Source: Acidobacteriaceae bacterium (lineage in GTDB: Bacteria; Acidobacteriota; Terriglobia; Terriglobales; Acidobacteriaceae). Taken from it: a DNA stretch of 6,106 bases. Position numbers and translations under genes: made by a program. The notes beneath the pieces were generated by a model. The model ran no database searches and was not told where the DNA came from. It was given only the letters and a program-made list of their open reading frames with translations. Shown piece after piece: positions 1-5,932 of the stretch. Location of the stretch: NCBI GenBank assembly GCA_030040115.1, contig JASHUH010000430.1, forward strand, positions 1 through 6,106, in the 5' to 3' direction. Positions within the stretch are counted from its first letter, which is position 1, and each line of letters opens with the position of its first letter.

Positions 1-1905
1 CTGAACGCCAAGGCCTATACGGTTATCGGCGTCATGCCCCGGTGGTTTCAATTCCCCGATTCCACCACGCAGTTCTGGACCCCGGTTTATCACGACAACC
101 CCGAAAACATCATGTCCATGCTCGACATGCACAATTTTCGCGCCGTGGGTCGTCCCAAACCGGGAGTCACCCCCGCCCAGGCCACGGCCAACCTTACCGT
201 CATCACGCGCCGCATCCACAACGCGCACCTCGATGACCCGTTCATCTCCGTCGGCGCCAACAGCCGTCCCTTACTCGAACACATGGTGGGCGACATCCGC
301 CGCCCGCTCTACGTGCTGCTCGCGGCCACCGCGTGCCTGCTCCTCATCGCCTGCCTCAACGTGGCCAATCTTCTTGTCGCCCGCGCCGCCGCGCGCCGCA
401 AAGAGCTGGCCATTCGCACCGCCATGGGCGGCGGCCGTATGCGTCTGCTGCGCGAGCACCTCATGGAGAGTTTCCTGCTCTCGGTCACGGGTGGCGCTGC
501 CGGCCTGGCCCTTGCGTATGGCGCCGTCACCTGGCTGGTGCACACGCACCACGACCTCGCCCGCGTCGGGGCCATCGGGATGGACGCCTCCGTGGCCGCA
601 TTCACCGTCGGCGTCATCGTGCTCTGCGCGCTCTTTTCCGGCTTGATTTCCGCGCTCAACGCCGGCCACCGGCGCGTGCTCCTGGCCCTGCACGAAGCTT
701 CGCGCGCCCACAGCGCAGGAACCGCGCGCACCCACCTGCGCAAAATCCTGCTGGCCGCCGAGGTCGGCCTGACTGTCCTGCTGCTGGTGGCCGCCAGCCT
801 TTTGCTCAAGAGCTATGCCCGCCTCCGTTCCACCAGCCTTGGCTGCACCACGGCCAACGTGCTCACCCTGCGCCTCAATCTACCCGGCACCCGCTACAAA
901 ACGCCCGGCCCGGCCCCGGCCAATTTTTTTGGGACCCTGCTCCAGCGCGTGCGCGCCCTGCCCGGCGCTCAAGCCGCCGGATTCGTCACCGGCGTTCCCG
1001 GAGAGGGATATCTGGGCGATATGGCTTTCAACGTCGTCGAACACCCACCCCAGCCACAAGGCCAGGGAACCTTCGCCATCTACCGCGCCGCCGACCCGGG
1101 CTACTTCGCGGCCATGGGCATCCCCATCCTGCGCGGACACACCTTTGACGACGGCCAGGTGCTCGACGGCGCCAATGAAGTCGTCGTCAGCGAATCTTTT
1201 GCCAGGAAGTATTTTCCCGGTGAAGAACCCCTCGGCAAGCACCTGCGCCAGGGCATGACCGGCAAAAAGCTCTGGACCATCGTCGGCGTCGTAGGCGATA
1301 CGCGCTACTCCATTGGCGAACCCTCGCAGCCCATGCAATATTACCCGCTCTATGCAGGCCAGGAGAACAGCGGCACGCTCGTCGTCCGTTCCAGTCGCGA
1401 CGTCGAGCAACTGGCCCTCCCTGTCCAGCACATCATCCAGGGCATGGATCGCGACCTTCCCGTCTCCAACGTGCTCACCATGGATCAGCTTCTCGGCAAG
1501 TCCACGCTCGATCAAAGCTTCGACGCCACGCTCATCACGGGTTTCGCGGTGCTGTCTCTCTTGCTCGCCGCCGCCGGCCTCTTCGGCGTTCTCTCCTATG
1601 TCGTGGCGCAGCGCTCCAGCGAGATCGGCATTCGCATGGCTCTCGGCGCGCAACGGGGCCAGGTGCTCGGCCTGATGCTCGCCGACGGTCTGCGTCCGGC
1701 AATCTTCGGGCTGTTTCTGGGGCTGGCGGCCAGCGCCGCCGCGACGCGCCTGATCAAGTCCATGCTCTACGAAACGCGTCCTCTCGACCCATTGGTCTTC
1801 GCCGCGGTCGCTGCCTCGCTGCTGGCCGTCGCTGCCATAGCCTGTCTGGTCCCCGCATGGCGCGCCTCGCATCTCGACCCCATGCAAGCTTTGAGGACAG
1901 AGTAA
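1..1905 (+). CDS. ADOP-type MacB/FtsX-like ABC transporter permease, 5'-partial
   Basis: The frame is open from base 1 to a TAA at 1903-1905, so the gene begins off the left edge; the first ATG (34) is internal. There are 634 residues visible. Counting from base 1, they show the tail of a first periplasmic core domain (to about 100), membrane segments near 102-124, 156-180, 196-219 and 248-269, a second periplasmic domain (about 270-500), then membrane segments near 511-535, 564-585 and 597-619. After the first helix of each half comes the same FtsX-type motif, RKELAIRTAMG and SSEIGIRMALG. This internal duplication is the hallmark of the acidobacterial duplicated orphan permeases related to MacB. 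Such proteins sit in the inner membrane and probably use ATP hydrolysis by a separate ATPase to drive export or work on the cell envelope. The substrate is unknown, and no ATPase gene is visible. Family members are usually about 800-900 residues, so roughly 200 or more are missing. The call is secure at family level. Confidence 0.93.
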   Translation: MNAKAYTVIGVMPRWFQFPDSTTQFWTPVYHDNPENIMSMLDMHNFRAVGRPKPGVTPAQATANLTVITRRIHNAHLDDPFISVGANSRPLLEHMVGDIRRPLYVLLAATACLLLIACLNVANLLVARAAARRKELAIRTAMGGGRMRLLREHLMESFLLSVTGGAAGLALAYGAVTWLVHTHHDLARVGAIGMDASVAAFTVGVIVLCALFSGLISALNAGHRRVLLALHEASRAHSAGTARTHLRKILLAAEVGLTVLLLVAASLLLKSYARLRSTSLGCTTANVLTLRLNLPGTRYKTPGPAPANFFGTLLQRVRALPGAQAAGFVTGVPGEGYLGDMAFNVVEHPPQPQGQGTFAIYRAADPGYFAAMGIPILRGHTFDDGQVLDGANEVVVSESFARKYFPGEEPLGKHLRQGMTGKKLWTIVGVVGDTRYSIGEPSQPMQYYPLYAGQENSGTLVVRSSRDVEQLALPVQHIIQGMDRDLPVSNVLTMDQLLGKSTLDQSFDATLITGFAVLSLLLAAAGLFGVLSYVVAQRSSEIGIRMALGAQRGQVLGLMLADGLRPAIFGLFLGLAASAAATRLIKSMLYETRPLDPLVFAAVAASLLAVAAIACLVPAWRASHLDPMQALRTE

Positions 1906-1954
1906 GCTCGCCATCCATCAATGACCGTCAAGGCGGCATTTTGCGGCAGCGAAA

Positions 1955-2890
1955 TCATTTCGGGTCCTCGCCCTTGTGAGGCGCGGCCGGCGGCGATGGA
2001 GAGGCGGGAGACAAGCTGCCGTTCCCATTTTTCCCGGCTGCTTGCCGAGCCAGCTTCTCCGCTTGTTTTCGCTTGTGGCGCCGCACGAGGTCAGGCCAGA
2101 ATTCGACCACCTCGGAACCGATAATCCCCTGGGCGGTGACGGTGAACCCACGTTCAAGCGTGCCCCTTACCGTACGGTCCGGTTGCGGGTAGTAGACGTT
2201 GGAAATGCTGGAACCAATGAGGTTTCCGAGCACATTGGCATAATTGGGTCCCCAGGTCCCGCGATCCCGTTTGCACCATATGGTGCCGCTGGCCGCCCAA
2301 AGAATGCGCCTGATAGGACTGCCCTTGCCTTTCTGAAAATAGCGCGGGTCCTCGCGAAACAGGCTGGTCAATACCGCGTTTCCGAAGAAGTTGCCTGTGA
2401 AATAGTCAGTGTAGGCCGCGCCAAATCGCTTGCCATAACCCTCCCATCCCTGTCCATATTGAGGGAAGCTGTTATCGGCCTGGTCAATGCCGGCGCCGGC
2501 GGCCGAGAGAAGGTATGCCCACGGATCGGTCGCGCTCTTGAAAAACAGTTGGAATTTCTGGCTGGCGCTCAGAGGAGCGGCATCGCGATTATTGGTCGTG
2601 TTGAAGGCCGCCATCAAGCCCAAAACCCGCTGCCGCTCCTGTTGTTTCAGTTGTTCTTCGGCTGTTTGCTGCTGTGTATTTGAGCTTGGAGAGGATAAGG
2701 GCTGGGGCGCAGTCTGGCCGGCCGCCGGCGGATCGGCGGCAGGGACGGAGCCCGGTTCCAGCAGGTTTATGAATAGACCAACCGGGAGCTCAAGATCCGC
2801 GGTTTGCGACCTTAACAAAGGAACTGCAACGAACCAGGCCGCAACTATGGATGCAGTTGCGAACCATCGATTTGGAACCAATCGGCGCAC
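1955..2890 (-). CDS. Exported protein of unknown function, acidobacterial type
   Basis: This 311-residue protein has a likely signal peptide: Arg-rich MRRLVPNR, a hydrophobic stretch at about 11-26 (ATASIVAAWFVAVPLL), and probable cleavage near LRSQTA. Residues 45-85 are Pro/Gln/Ser-rich and look like a flexible linker. The compact core (about 88-265) is rich in aromatic residues and Gly, with segments such as FFKSATDPWAYL, FPQYGQGWEGYGKRFGAAY, REDPRYFQKGKGS and GNLIGSSISNVYYP. A basic stretch (RRHKRKQAEKLAR) and a Pro/Ser tail end it. The core resembles a family I recall as common in Acidobacteriota genomes and left as hypothetical; I know no function and assign none. The start is GTG, chosen because CAGGA lies 5 nt upstream and the frame is closed by a stop at 2939-2941. 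The gene converges with the permease and has its own candidate promoter. Location in the periplasm or outer membrane is inferred from the signal peptide. Confidence 0.85.
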   Translation of the reverse strand: MRRLVPNRWFATASIVAAWFVAVPLLRSQTADLELPVGLFINLLEPGSVPAADPPAAGQTAPQPLSSPSSNTQQQTAEEQLKQQERQRVLGLMAAFNTTNNRDAAPLSASQKFQLFFKSATDPWAYLLSAAGAGIDQADNSFPQYGQGWEGYGKRFGAAYTDYFTGNFFGNAVLTSLFREDPRYFQKGKGSPIRRILWAASGTIWCKRDRGTWGPNYANVLGNLIGSSISNVYYPQPDRTVRGTLERGFTVTAQGIIGSEVVEFWPDLVRRHKRKQAEKLARQAAGKNGNGSLSPASPSPPAAPHKGEDPK

Positions 2891-2895
2891 TTCAA

Positions 2896-2900
2896 TCCTG
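2896..2900 (-). promoter_or_regulatory. Ribosome binding site of the exported-protein gene
   Basis: On the minus strand the sequence reads CAGGA, then 5 nt, then GTG (2888-2890). This site decides the start, since no ATG lies in frame between the upstream stop at 2939-2941 and this GTG. Confidence 0.7.
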
Positions 2901-2935
2901 CTCGCAAACGTGGGGTCCGACAGAGCCTTCGTCCG

Positions 2936-2965
2936 AGTTTAGGTGCGATTCCTCGGTCGGGTCAA
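2936..2965 (-). promoter_or_regulatory. Candidate sigma-70-type promoter for the exported-protein gene
   Basis: On the minus strand, TTGACC (2960-2965, five of six matches to TTGACA) is followed after 18 nt by TAAACT (2936-2941, four of six matches to TATAAT). Transcription would start near 2929, giving a leader of about 40 nt that includes the ribosome binding site at 2896-2900. Position and spacing are good, but the -10 box is imperfect, so this remains a prediction. Confidence 0.45.
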
Positions 2966-2984
2966 TTTTTCCGTCGAGTCTCAA

Positions 2985-3049
2985 CCAGGAATCAACTGCG
3001 TGAGCCGCAAATGCGGCTGGTGCGCATTTGTCTATTGTGAAATTCCTGG
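2985..3049. repeat. Nested inverted repeats with two competing inner hairpins
   Basis: An outer pair, CCAGGAAT (2985-2992) and ATTCCTGG (3042-3049), is a perfect 8-base inverted repeat. Inside lie two mutually exclusive hairpins. AGCCGC/GCGGCT (3003-3008 with 3013-3018) has a 4-base loop. CAAATGCG/CGCATTTG (3008-3015 with 3023-3030) has a 7-base loop. The block is 20 bases upstream of the -35 box of the exported-protein promoter. It could be a regulator binding site, the folded 3' end of the TPR transcript, or chance. The pairing is seen directly; any role is inferred. Confidence 0.4.
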
Positions 3050-3165
3050 CTTTCAGAGATCGTCATGCGTCAGGCGCGCCGATGGTAGCTAGAGTCGCTC
3101 ATTGTCCGGGCTCCGTCTGGTTTGTCGCCAGCCTTGACCTGGCTTGAGTTGGGTCACCTCGGCTC

Positions 3166-3183
3166 ACCGCTGGCCGGTTTTTT
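3166..3183 (+). terminator. Weak terminator-like hairpin and T-run, plus-strand direction
   Basis: ACCG (3166-3169) and CGGT (3175-3178) can pair around a 5-base loop and are followed by T residues to 3183. A second 5-bp hairpin, GCCAG/CTGGC (3127-3131 with 3139-3143), lies just before it. The stem is short and no plus-strand gene ends here, so this may be chance. Confidence 0.15.
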
Positions 3184-3249
3184 GGGGGGAGTGATTTATA
3201 AGCTGGCGTCGCCTCTCGCGGGCGTCTCACCCGGCGATCTGCACAACCA

Positions 3250-4338
3250 TCAGGAGTGCGTCAGCCGCGTGATGGCCGCATTCACGGCGCCGTCCAGCAC
3301 CGTGCCCGGCTGGCTTCGGAGCTTCTGCTGCAGAATGCGGTATTGGCGAAGAGCATCCGGTCGTTGCCCTGCGATTTCCAGAAGGCTGGCTTGAATGTAG
3401 TCGTGGATCAGCGGCCGCAACGGATCCGAGGAGCCGCCGGAGCCGGAGTTTTCCAGCCACACGTACGTCAGCCAGGCGTCCTGCGCAGGGACAGCCGACA
3501 GCGACTCCACCAGCTCCGTGCGGCCGGTATCCGCCATGTCGCAGCAGAACGCAAACACGTCGCGCCGGTCGTCGGGATCAAGCGTTTCGCCGTGCGCGCG
3601 CATAAAATTCGCAATTTGGATCAGCTCCCTTCGCGAACCCGGCTGATCGTAGTCGGTCAACCCGCCGATCTCCAGGCTTCGGACAAAGGGCAGAGCCTTT
3701 CCGGCGCCGGCGGCCGTGTGGAAATGCCGCACCGCCTCGGAAAAGTCGCCCCCGTTCTGGAGCATCCAGTTGCCCAGCATCGCGTTGGCGTACACATTCC
3801 CAGGATCGGCGGCCAGGGCGGCGCGAAAGTTCTGTTCCGCGGCGGAGCCGAATTCACGTTCTGCAATGTGCTGGTTGAGCCAGTGCGCCCAGCCCAGATG
3901 CGCCTGCACATCCGCGGCGCGAGTCCCTTTGCTGCGCGTCAGGCCCGACTGCAAAACAGGCATCATTTCGTCCAGCGCGCGGCCCCCCAGTTCCGTCGCG
4001 CTCTGGCCTTCCGGAACCGGAATGCTGAAGTTCTCCGCCCAGAGCATCGCCGCGTTCAATTGGCCCTCCAGAACCGTGCGGTCCAGCGGGTCCGCCTTGA
4101 GAATGGCCGCGTAGGTATCCACCGACGCCTGGTAATCGCCTTGCGCCGCCTGCGTCTGCGCCAGCGCCAGGTGCGCGGCTCGTTCGCGCTGCTGCCGGTG
4201 ATGCGTCATGAGCCACGTCACTCCGCCCCCGATCGTTGCGCCCAACCCCACGATCGCCGTGACCCGGCCGGTCCAGCTCATCAGAAAGCTCCACGCCTTG
4301 TCGGAGCGTGTCTCCGGGGGAACAATCTCATCCGCCAT
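3250..4338 (-). CDS. Membrane-anchored TPR-repeat protein of unknown function
   Basis: This 362-residue protein has a short, probably cytoplasmic N-terminus (1-22), one membrane helix at about 24-44 (RVTAIVGLGATIGGGVTWLM), a charged stretch (HHRQQRERAAH) and then a helical domain. TPR-like units are recognisable near 53-86 (ALAQTQAAQGDYQASVDTYA, then ILKADP), about 143-179 (AEQNFRAALAADPGN) and 183-211 (NAMLGNWMLQNGGDFSEAV). Later helices, including 313-341 (YIQASLLEIAGQRPDALRQY), may form further degenerate repeats. Such domains bind proteins, so a scaffold or assembly role is the most that can be inferred. Under the positive-inside rule the basic segment after the helix leaves topology uncertain. 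The ATG at 4336-4338 is chosen over upstream starts (frame open to 4551) because GGGAGG sits 7 nt before it and upstream residues show no protein-like features. No partner gene is adjacent: gaps of 359 and 713 bases flank it. Confidence 0.85.
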   Translation of the reverse strand: MADEIVPPETRSDKAWSFLMSWTGRVTAIVGLGATIGGGVTWLMTHHRQQRERAAHLALAQTQAAQGDYQASVDTYAAILKADPLDRTVLEGQLNAAMLWAENFSIPVPEGQSATELGGRALDEMMPVLQSGLTRSKGTRAADVQAHLGWAHWLNQHIAEREFGSAAEQNFRAALAADPGNVYANAMLGNWMLQNGGDFSEAVRHFHTAAGAGKALPFVRSLEIGGLTDYDQPGSRRELIQIANFMRAHGETLDPDDRRDVFAFCCDMADTGRTELVESLSAVPAQDAWLTYVWLENSGSGGSSDPLRPLIHDYIQASLLEIAGQRPDALRQYRILQQKLRSQPGTVLDGAVNAAITRLTHS

Positions 4339-4345
4339 CGTCCAG

Positions 4346-4351
4346 CCTCCC
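4346..4351 (-). promoter_or_regulatory. Strong ribosome binding site of the TPR gene
   Basis: On the minus strand GGGAGG is followed after 7 nt by ATG (4336-4338). It fixes the start 71 codons inside a longer open frame that reaches 4551. Confidence 0.75.
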
Positions 4352-4833
4352 TTCCATCGCGCGGCGATTCCAGCAACCGGAGGGTGATAACTTGATTCAG
4401 CATACGATTGCCATCCACGTTTCGAGGTAACTAAAACTTTCACCCTTGATCTCGAGAAGTCAACCGCGCCGCGAATCGGCGCCCATCCTTCGCGCATTGT
4501 GCGAAAGGCAGGAGAGCAAAATCCCCGTCCCGGCTCTCCGGCGCGGAACACGCCAAGCCCCCATACCTGTCAAGCCAAATTCCCGCATCCGCCAGAAAAG
4601 CAGACGCTTCCCGTTGCCGGTAATTTCCTCGTCCGGCGCATAATCGTTCCATGCGCAATCTCCGCCAACCCGAAAGCTCCCCAACCGCCGCGCTCCCCGG
4701 AAATGCGCATCATGGCGCCGGAATTCCAGCCGTTTTCCGGAATCCGTGGCGATCCATAGGCAATCCATCGAAGATTGCAGCCGAAGAAAACCGGCAAAAC
4801 ACCCAGAGAACCCGAAAGCGAGATCCGCAGCCC

Positions 4834-4873
4834 TTTTATTTTCTTATTTTTGCGGCTAACCATTTTATTTTCT
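4834..4873. repeat. Short direct repeat in an AT-rich patch
   Basis: The 11-mer TTTTATTTTCT occurs at 4834-4844 and again at 4863-4873, starting 29 bases apart. The patch is markedly AT-rich compared with the rest of the window. It may be a promoter-proximal or DNA-bending element, or simple low-complexity sequence. Confidence 0.4.
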
Positions 4874-4935
4874 GGAAGATACACTCTCGCATTCAGGTCA
4901 ACCCATTGAAAACAGGAGATTTACTCGCCGGTGAC

Positions 4936-4962
4936 AAAAAAAGGGAGGGGAGTGGGCGGGGG
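4936..4962 (+). other. Putative G-quadruplex motif next to an A7 run
   Basis: On the plus strand an A7 run (4936-4942) is followed by four G-tracts: 4943-4945, 4947-4950, 4954-4956 and 4958-4962. The loops are only 1, 3 and 1 bases. This meets the standard G3+ N1-7 pattern, and short loops are known to favour stable quadruplexes. It lies about 90 bases beyond the otsB stop. The G-rich strand is the template strand for transcription coming from otsB, whose RNA here would be C-rich followed by U7. A role in slowing or ending transcription is possible but unproven. Confidence 0.6.
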
Positions 4963-5051
4963 AAATTAGCCAAAATAGCTATTCTGGAGCCCGTCGCCCA
5001 GTCCGCCGCCCAATCCAGGGAGACTCCGTGTTTTCGACCGGGCTCGCGGTC

Positions 5052-5876
5052 TTACCCGCCGCAGGCTGCGATCCATCGGTCGAGGAAGCCGCACAGCTCT
5101 TCGGGAGGCCGCAACCACACTTCCGCCCAGGTCGCCCGCCACGCGCGCCGCACCAGCACGCTCAGTCCCCGGCCGCGTAAAGCGCAAAACGCCTTCTCGT
5201 CGGTGAGATCGTCGCCCAGAAAGGCCGTGGGGCCGGCCTCGCGCGCCTCCGCGAGAAGTGCCTCGATGGCCCCGCTCTTATCCCGGCCGGCGCGTAATTC
5301 GAGCCCCGACTCGAATTCGAGCAAGTTGAAGCCCCTCTGGTGCGCCAACGGTTCGAAAAGCGCCCGCGTCCGCTCCTCGATCGCCCGCGCCGCCTCCGGC
5401 GAGGCCCCGCGCCAGTGCATCACCGCGGCGTTGAGCTTGTCTTCGAAGAGCCCACCGAAGCTGTCCTCGCGCAGGCACCGCCGCAGAACTTCGAGCCTTC
5501 GCTCCATGTCCTCGGGAATCCGCTCGAGCTCGCGCCGCCCGTCCGGATAAAGCCGCTCGGCGCCGTGCAACCCCCACACCTCGATCAGCCCATCCAGCCC
5601 CAGCAAGGGCGCGATCTCCGCCGCCGGGCGGCCGGTGACCACCGCCAGCCGCGTCTTTTTCTGTTTTTGGATCGCGTTCAGCCGTTCCCTCACCCCGGGC
5701 CACGGCACGGCCTTGAAGCGGTCCACCTGAAACGGCGCCAACGTCCCGTCGTAATCGAGCAGCAGCAACGGCGCCCGTCCGCCCTCGAATGCGGAAAAAA
5801 ACCGCTCCAGCCGCCCTTCCGCTTCGGAAGCGGAAGCCCCTTCGGTGTGCGGCGCCATTACCGTTTCAAGGCTCAT
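5052..5876 (-). CDS. otsB: Trehalose-6-phosphate phosphatase
   Basis: The product removes phosphate from trehalose-6-phosphate to give trehalose, the second step of the OtsA-OtsB pathway, in the cytoplasm. The 274-residue sequence carries the HAD-superfamily motifs in order: LLLLDYDGTL with nucleophile Asp41 and acid/base Asp43, VVTGRP at 79-84 (motif II Thr81), Lys200 in GRDKSGA (motif III), and GDDLTDE at 221-227 (motif IV, Mg-binding Asp222, Asp223 and Asp226). WGLHGAE at 101-107 and the Glu-rich cap around 110-190 fit the trehalose-phosphatase family. Length is slightly above the usual 230-270 because of about 20 poorly conserved N-terminal residues. The ATG at 5874-5876 is the first usable start; GGAG lies about 11 nt upstream, rather far. 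A second ATG at 5856-5858 (Met7) has no better site. A truncated coding frame ends 56 nt upstream on the same strand, suggesting co-transcription. Confidence 0.95.
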   Translation of the reverse strand: MSLETVMAPHTEGASASEAEGRLERFFSAFEGGRAPLLLLDYDGTLAPFQVDRFKAVPWPGVRERLNAIQKQKKTRLAVVTGRPAAEIAPLLGLDGLIEVWGLHGAERLYPDGRRELERIPEDMERRLEVLRRCLREDSFGGLFEDKLNAAVMHWRGASPEAARAIEERTRALFEPLAHQRGFNLLEFESGLELRAGRDKSGAIEALLAEAREAGPTAFLGDDLTDEKAFCALRGRGLSVLVRRAWRATWAEVWLRPPEELCGFLDRWIAACGG

Positions 5877-5899
5877 TCGCTGCTTATCTCCATGCCTCA

Positions 5900-5916
5900 G
5901 GCGGCGTAGAGCCGCC
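5900..5916 (-). other. GC-rich hairpin just before otsB
   Basis: GGCGGC (5900-5905) and GCCGCC (5911-5916) form a perfect 6-bp stem with a 5-base loop. It lies between the upstream stop codon (5933) and the otsB start, 23 bases before the ATG. No T-run follows on the minus strand, so it is not a classic terminator. It could affect mRNA stability or how much otsB is translated after the upstream gene. Confidence 0.4.
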
Positions 5917-5932
5917 CGCAGTCGAACATCGT

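Larger units (their letters stand above)
2891..3249. other. Intergenic region between the TPR gene and the exported-protein gene
   Basis: This 359-base stretch has no convincing gene. A 90-codon plus-strand frame at 3122-3394 runs antisense into the TPR gene and has no recognisable protein features. The region holds the candidate promoter at 2936-2965, nested inverted repeats at 2985-3049, and small hairpins at 3127-3143 and 3166-3178. No standard hairpin plus T-tract terminator for the TPR gene was found after its stop on the minus strand. Confidence 0.6.
4339..5051. other. Long gene-free region upstream of the TPR gene and downstream of otsB
   Basis: This 713-base stretch contains several open frames on both strands, but none has a ribosome binding site with a good start or recognisable domains. 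One plus-strand frame (from 4651) simply runs on antisense through otsB. The left part should hold the promoter of the TPR gene. A -35-like TTGACT is present on the minus strand at 4458-4463, but no good -10 box lies at the right distance. The right part contains an AT-rich patch (about 4834-4880), a G-quadruplex motif (4943-4962) and an 8-base palindrome ATAGCTAT (4975-4982). No tRNA or known RNA family was recognised by eye. Confidence 0.6.

Noticed and set aside
1906..1954. Possible bidirectional terminator between the convergent permease and exported-protein genes
   Set aside because: The GCGGC copies here are direct, not inverted, repeats, and I found no stem-loop with a T-run on either strand.
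1976..2683. 235-codon plus-strand open frame antisense to the exported-protein gene
   Set aside because: It is the shadow of a GC-rich gene on the other strand. The minus-strand product has a signal peptide, a structured core and a good ribosome binding site; this frame has none.
3195..3200. TATAAA on the minus strand as a -10 box giving a long leader for the exported-protein gene
   Set aside because: No -35-like sequence lies at the right distance; the promoter at 2936-2965 is a better fit.
3256..4395. 379-codon plus-strand open frame antisense to the TPR gene
   Set aside because: The translation is Arg/Gln/Ala/Val-rich with no domain pattern, as expected opposite a GC-rich gene. The minus strand has the TPR motifs, a membrane helix and GGGAGG 7 nt before ATG.
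4435..4463. Possible promoter for the TPR gene (TTGACT on the minus strand at 4458-4463)
   Set aside because: The -35 box is good, but at 16-19 nt spacing there is no acceptable -10 box, so I did not list it as a feature.
4570..4884. 104-codon minus-strand open frame in the gene-free region
   Set aside because: GTG start without a convincing ribosome binding site, no recognisable motif, and overlapping frames of similar quality. A real small gene cannot be fully excluded.
5036..5051. 5-bp hairpin GACCG/CGGTC directly after the otsB stop codon
   Set aside because: The stem is short and is followed on the minus strand by an A-run, not a T-run, so it does not look like an intrinsic terminator.
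4651..5550. 299-codon plus-strand open frame spanning the gene-free region and part of otsB
   Set aside because: It has no start-proximal ribosome binding site, its composition changes abruptly at the AT-rich patch, and its second half is antisense to the clearly real otsB.
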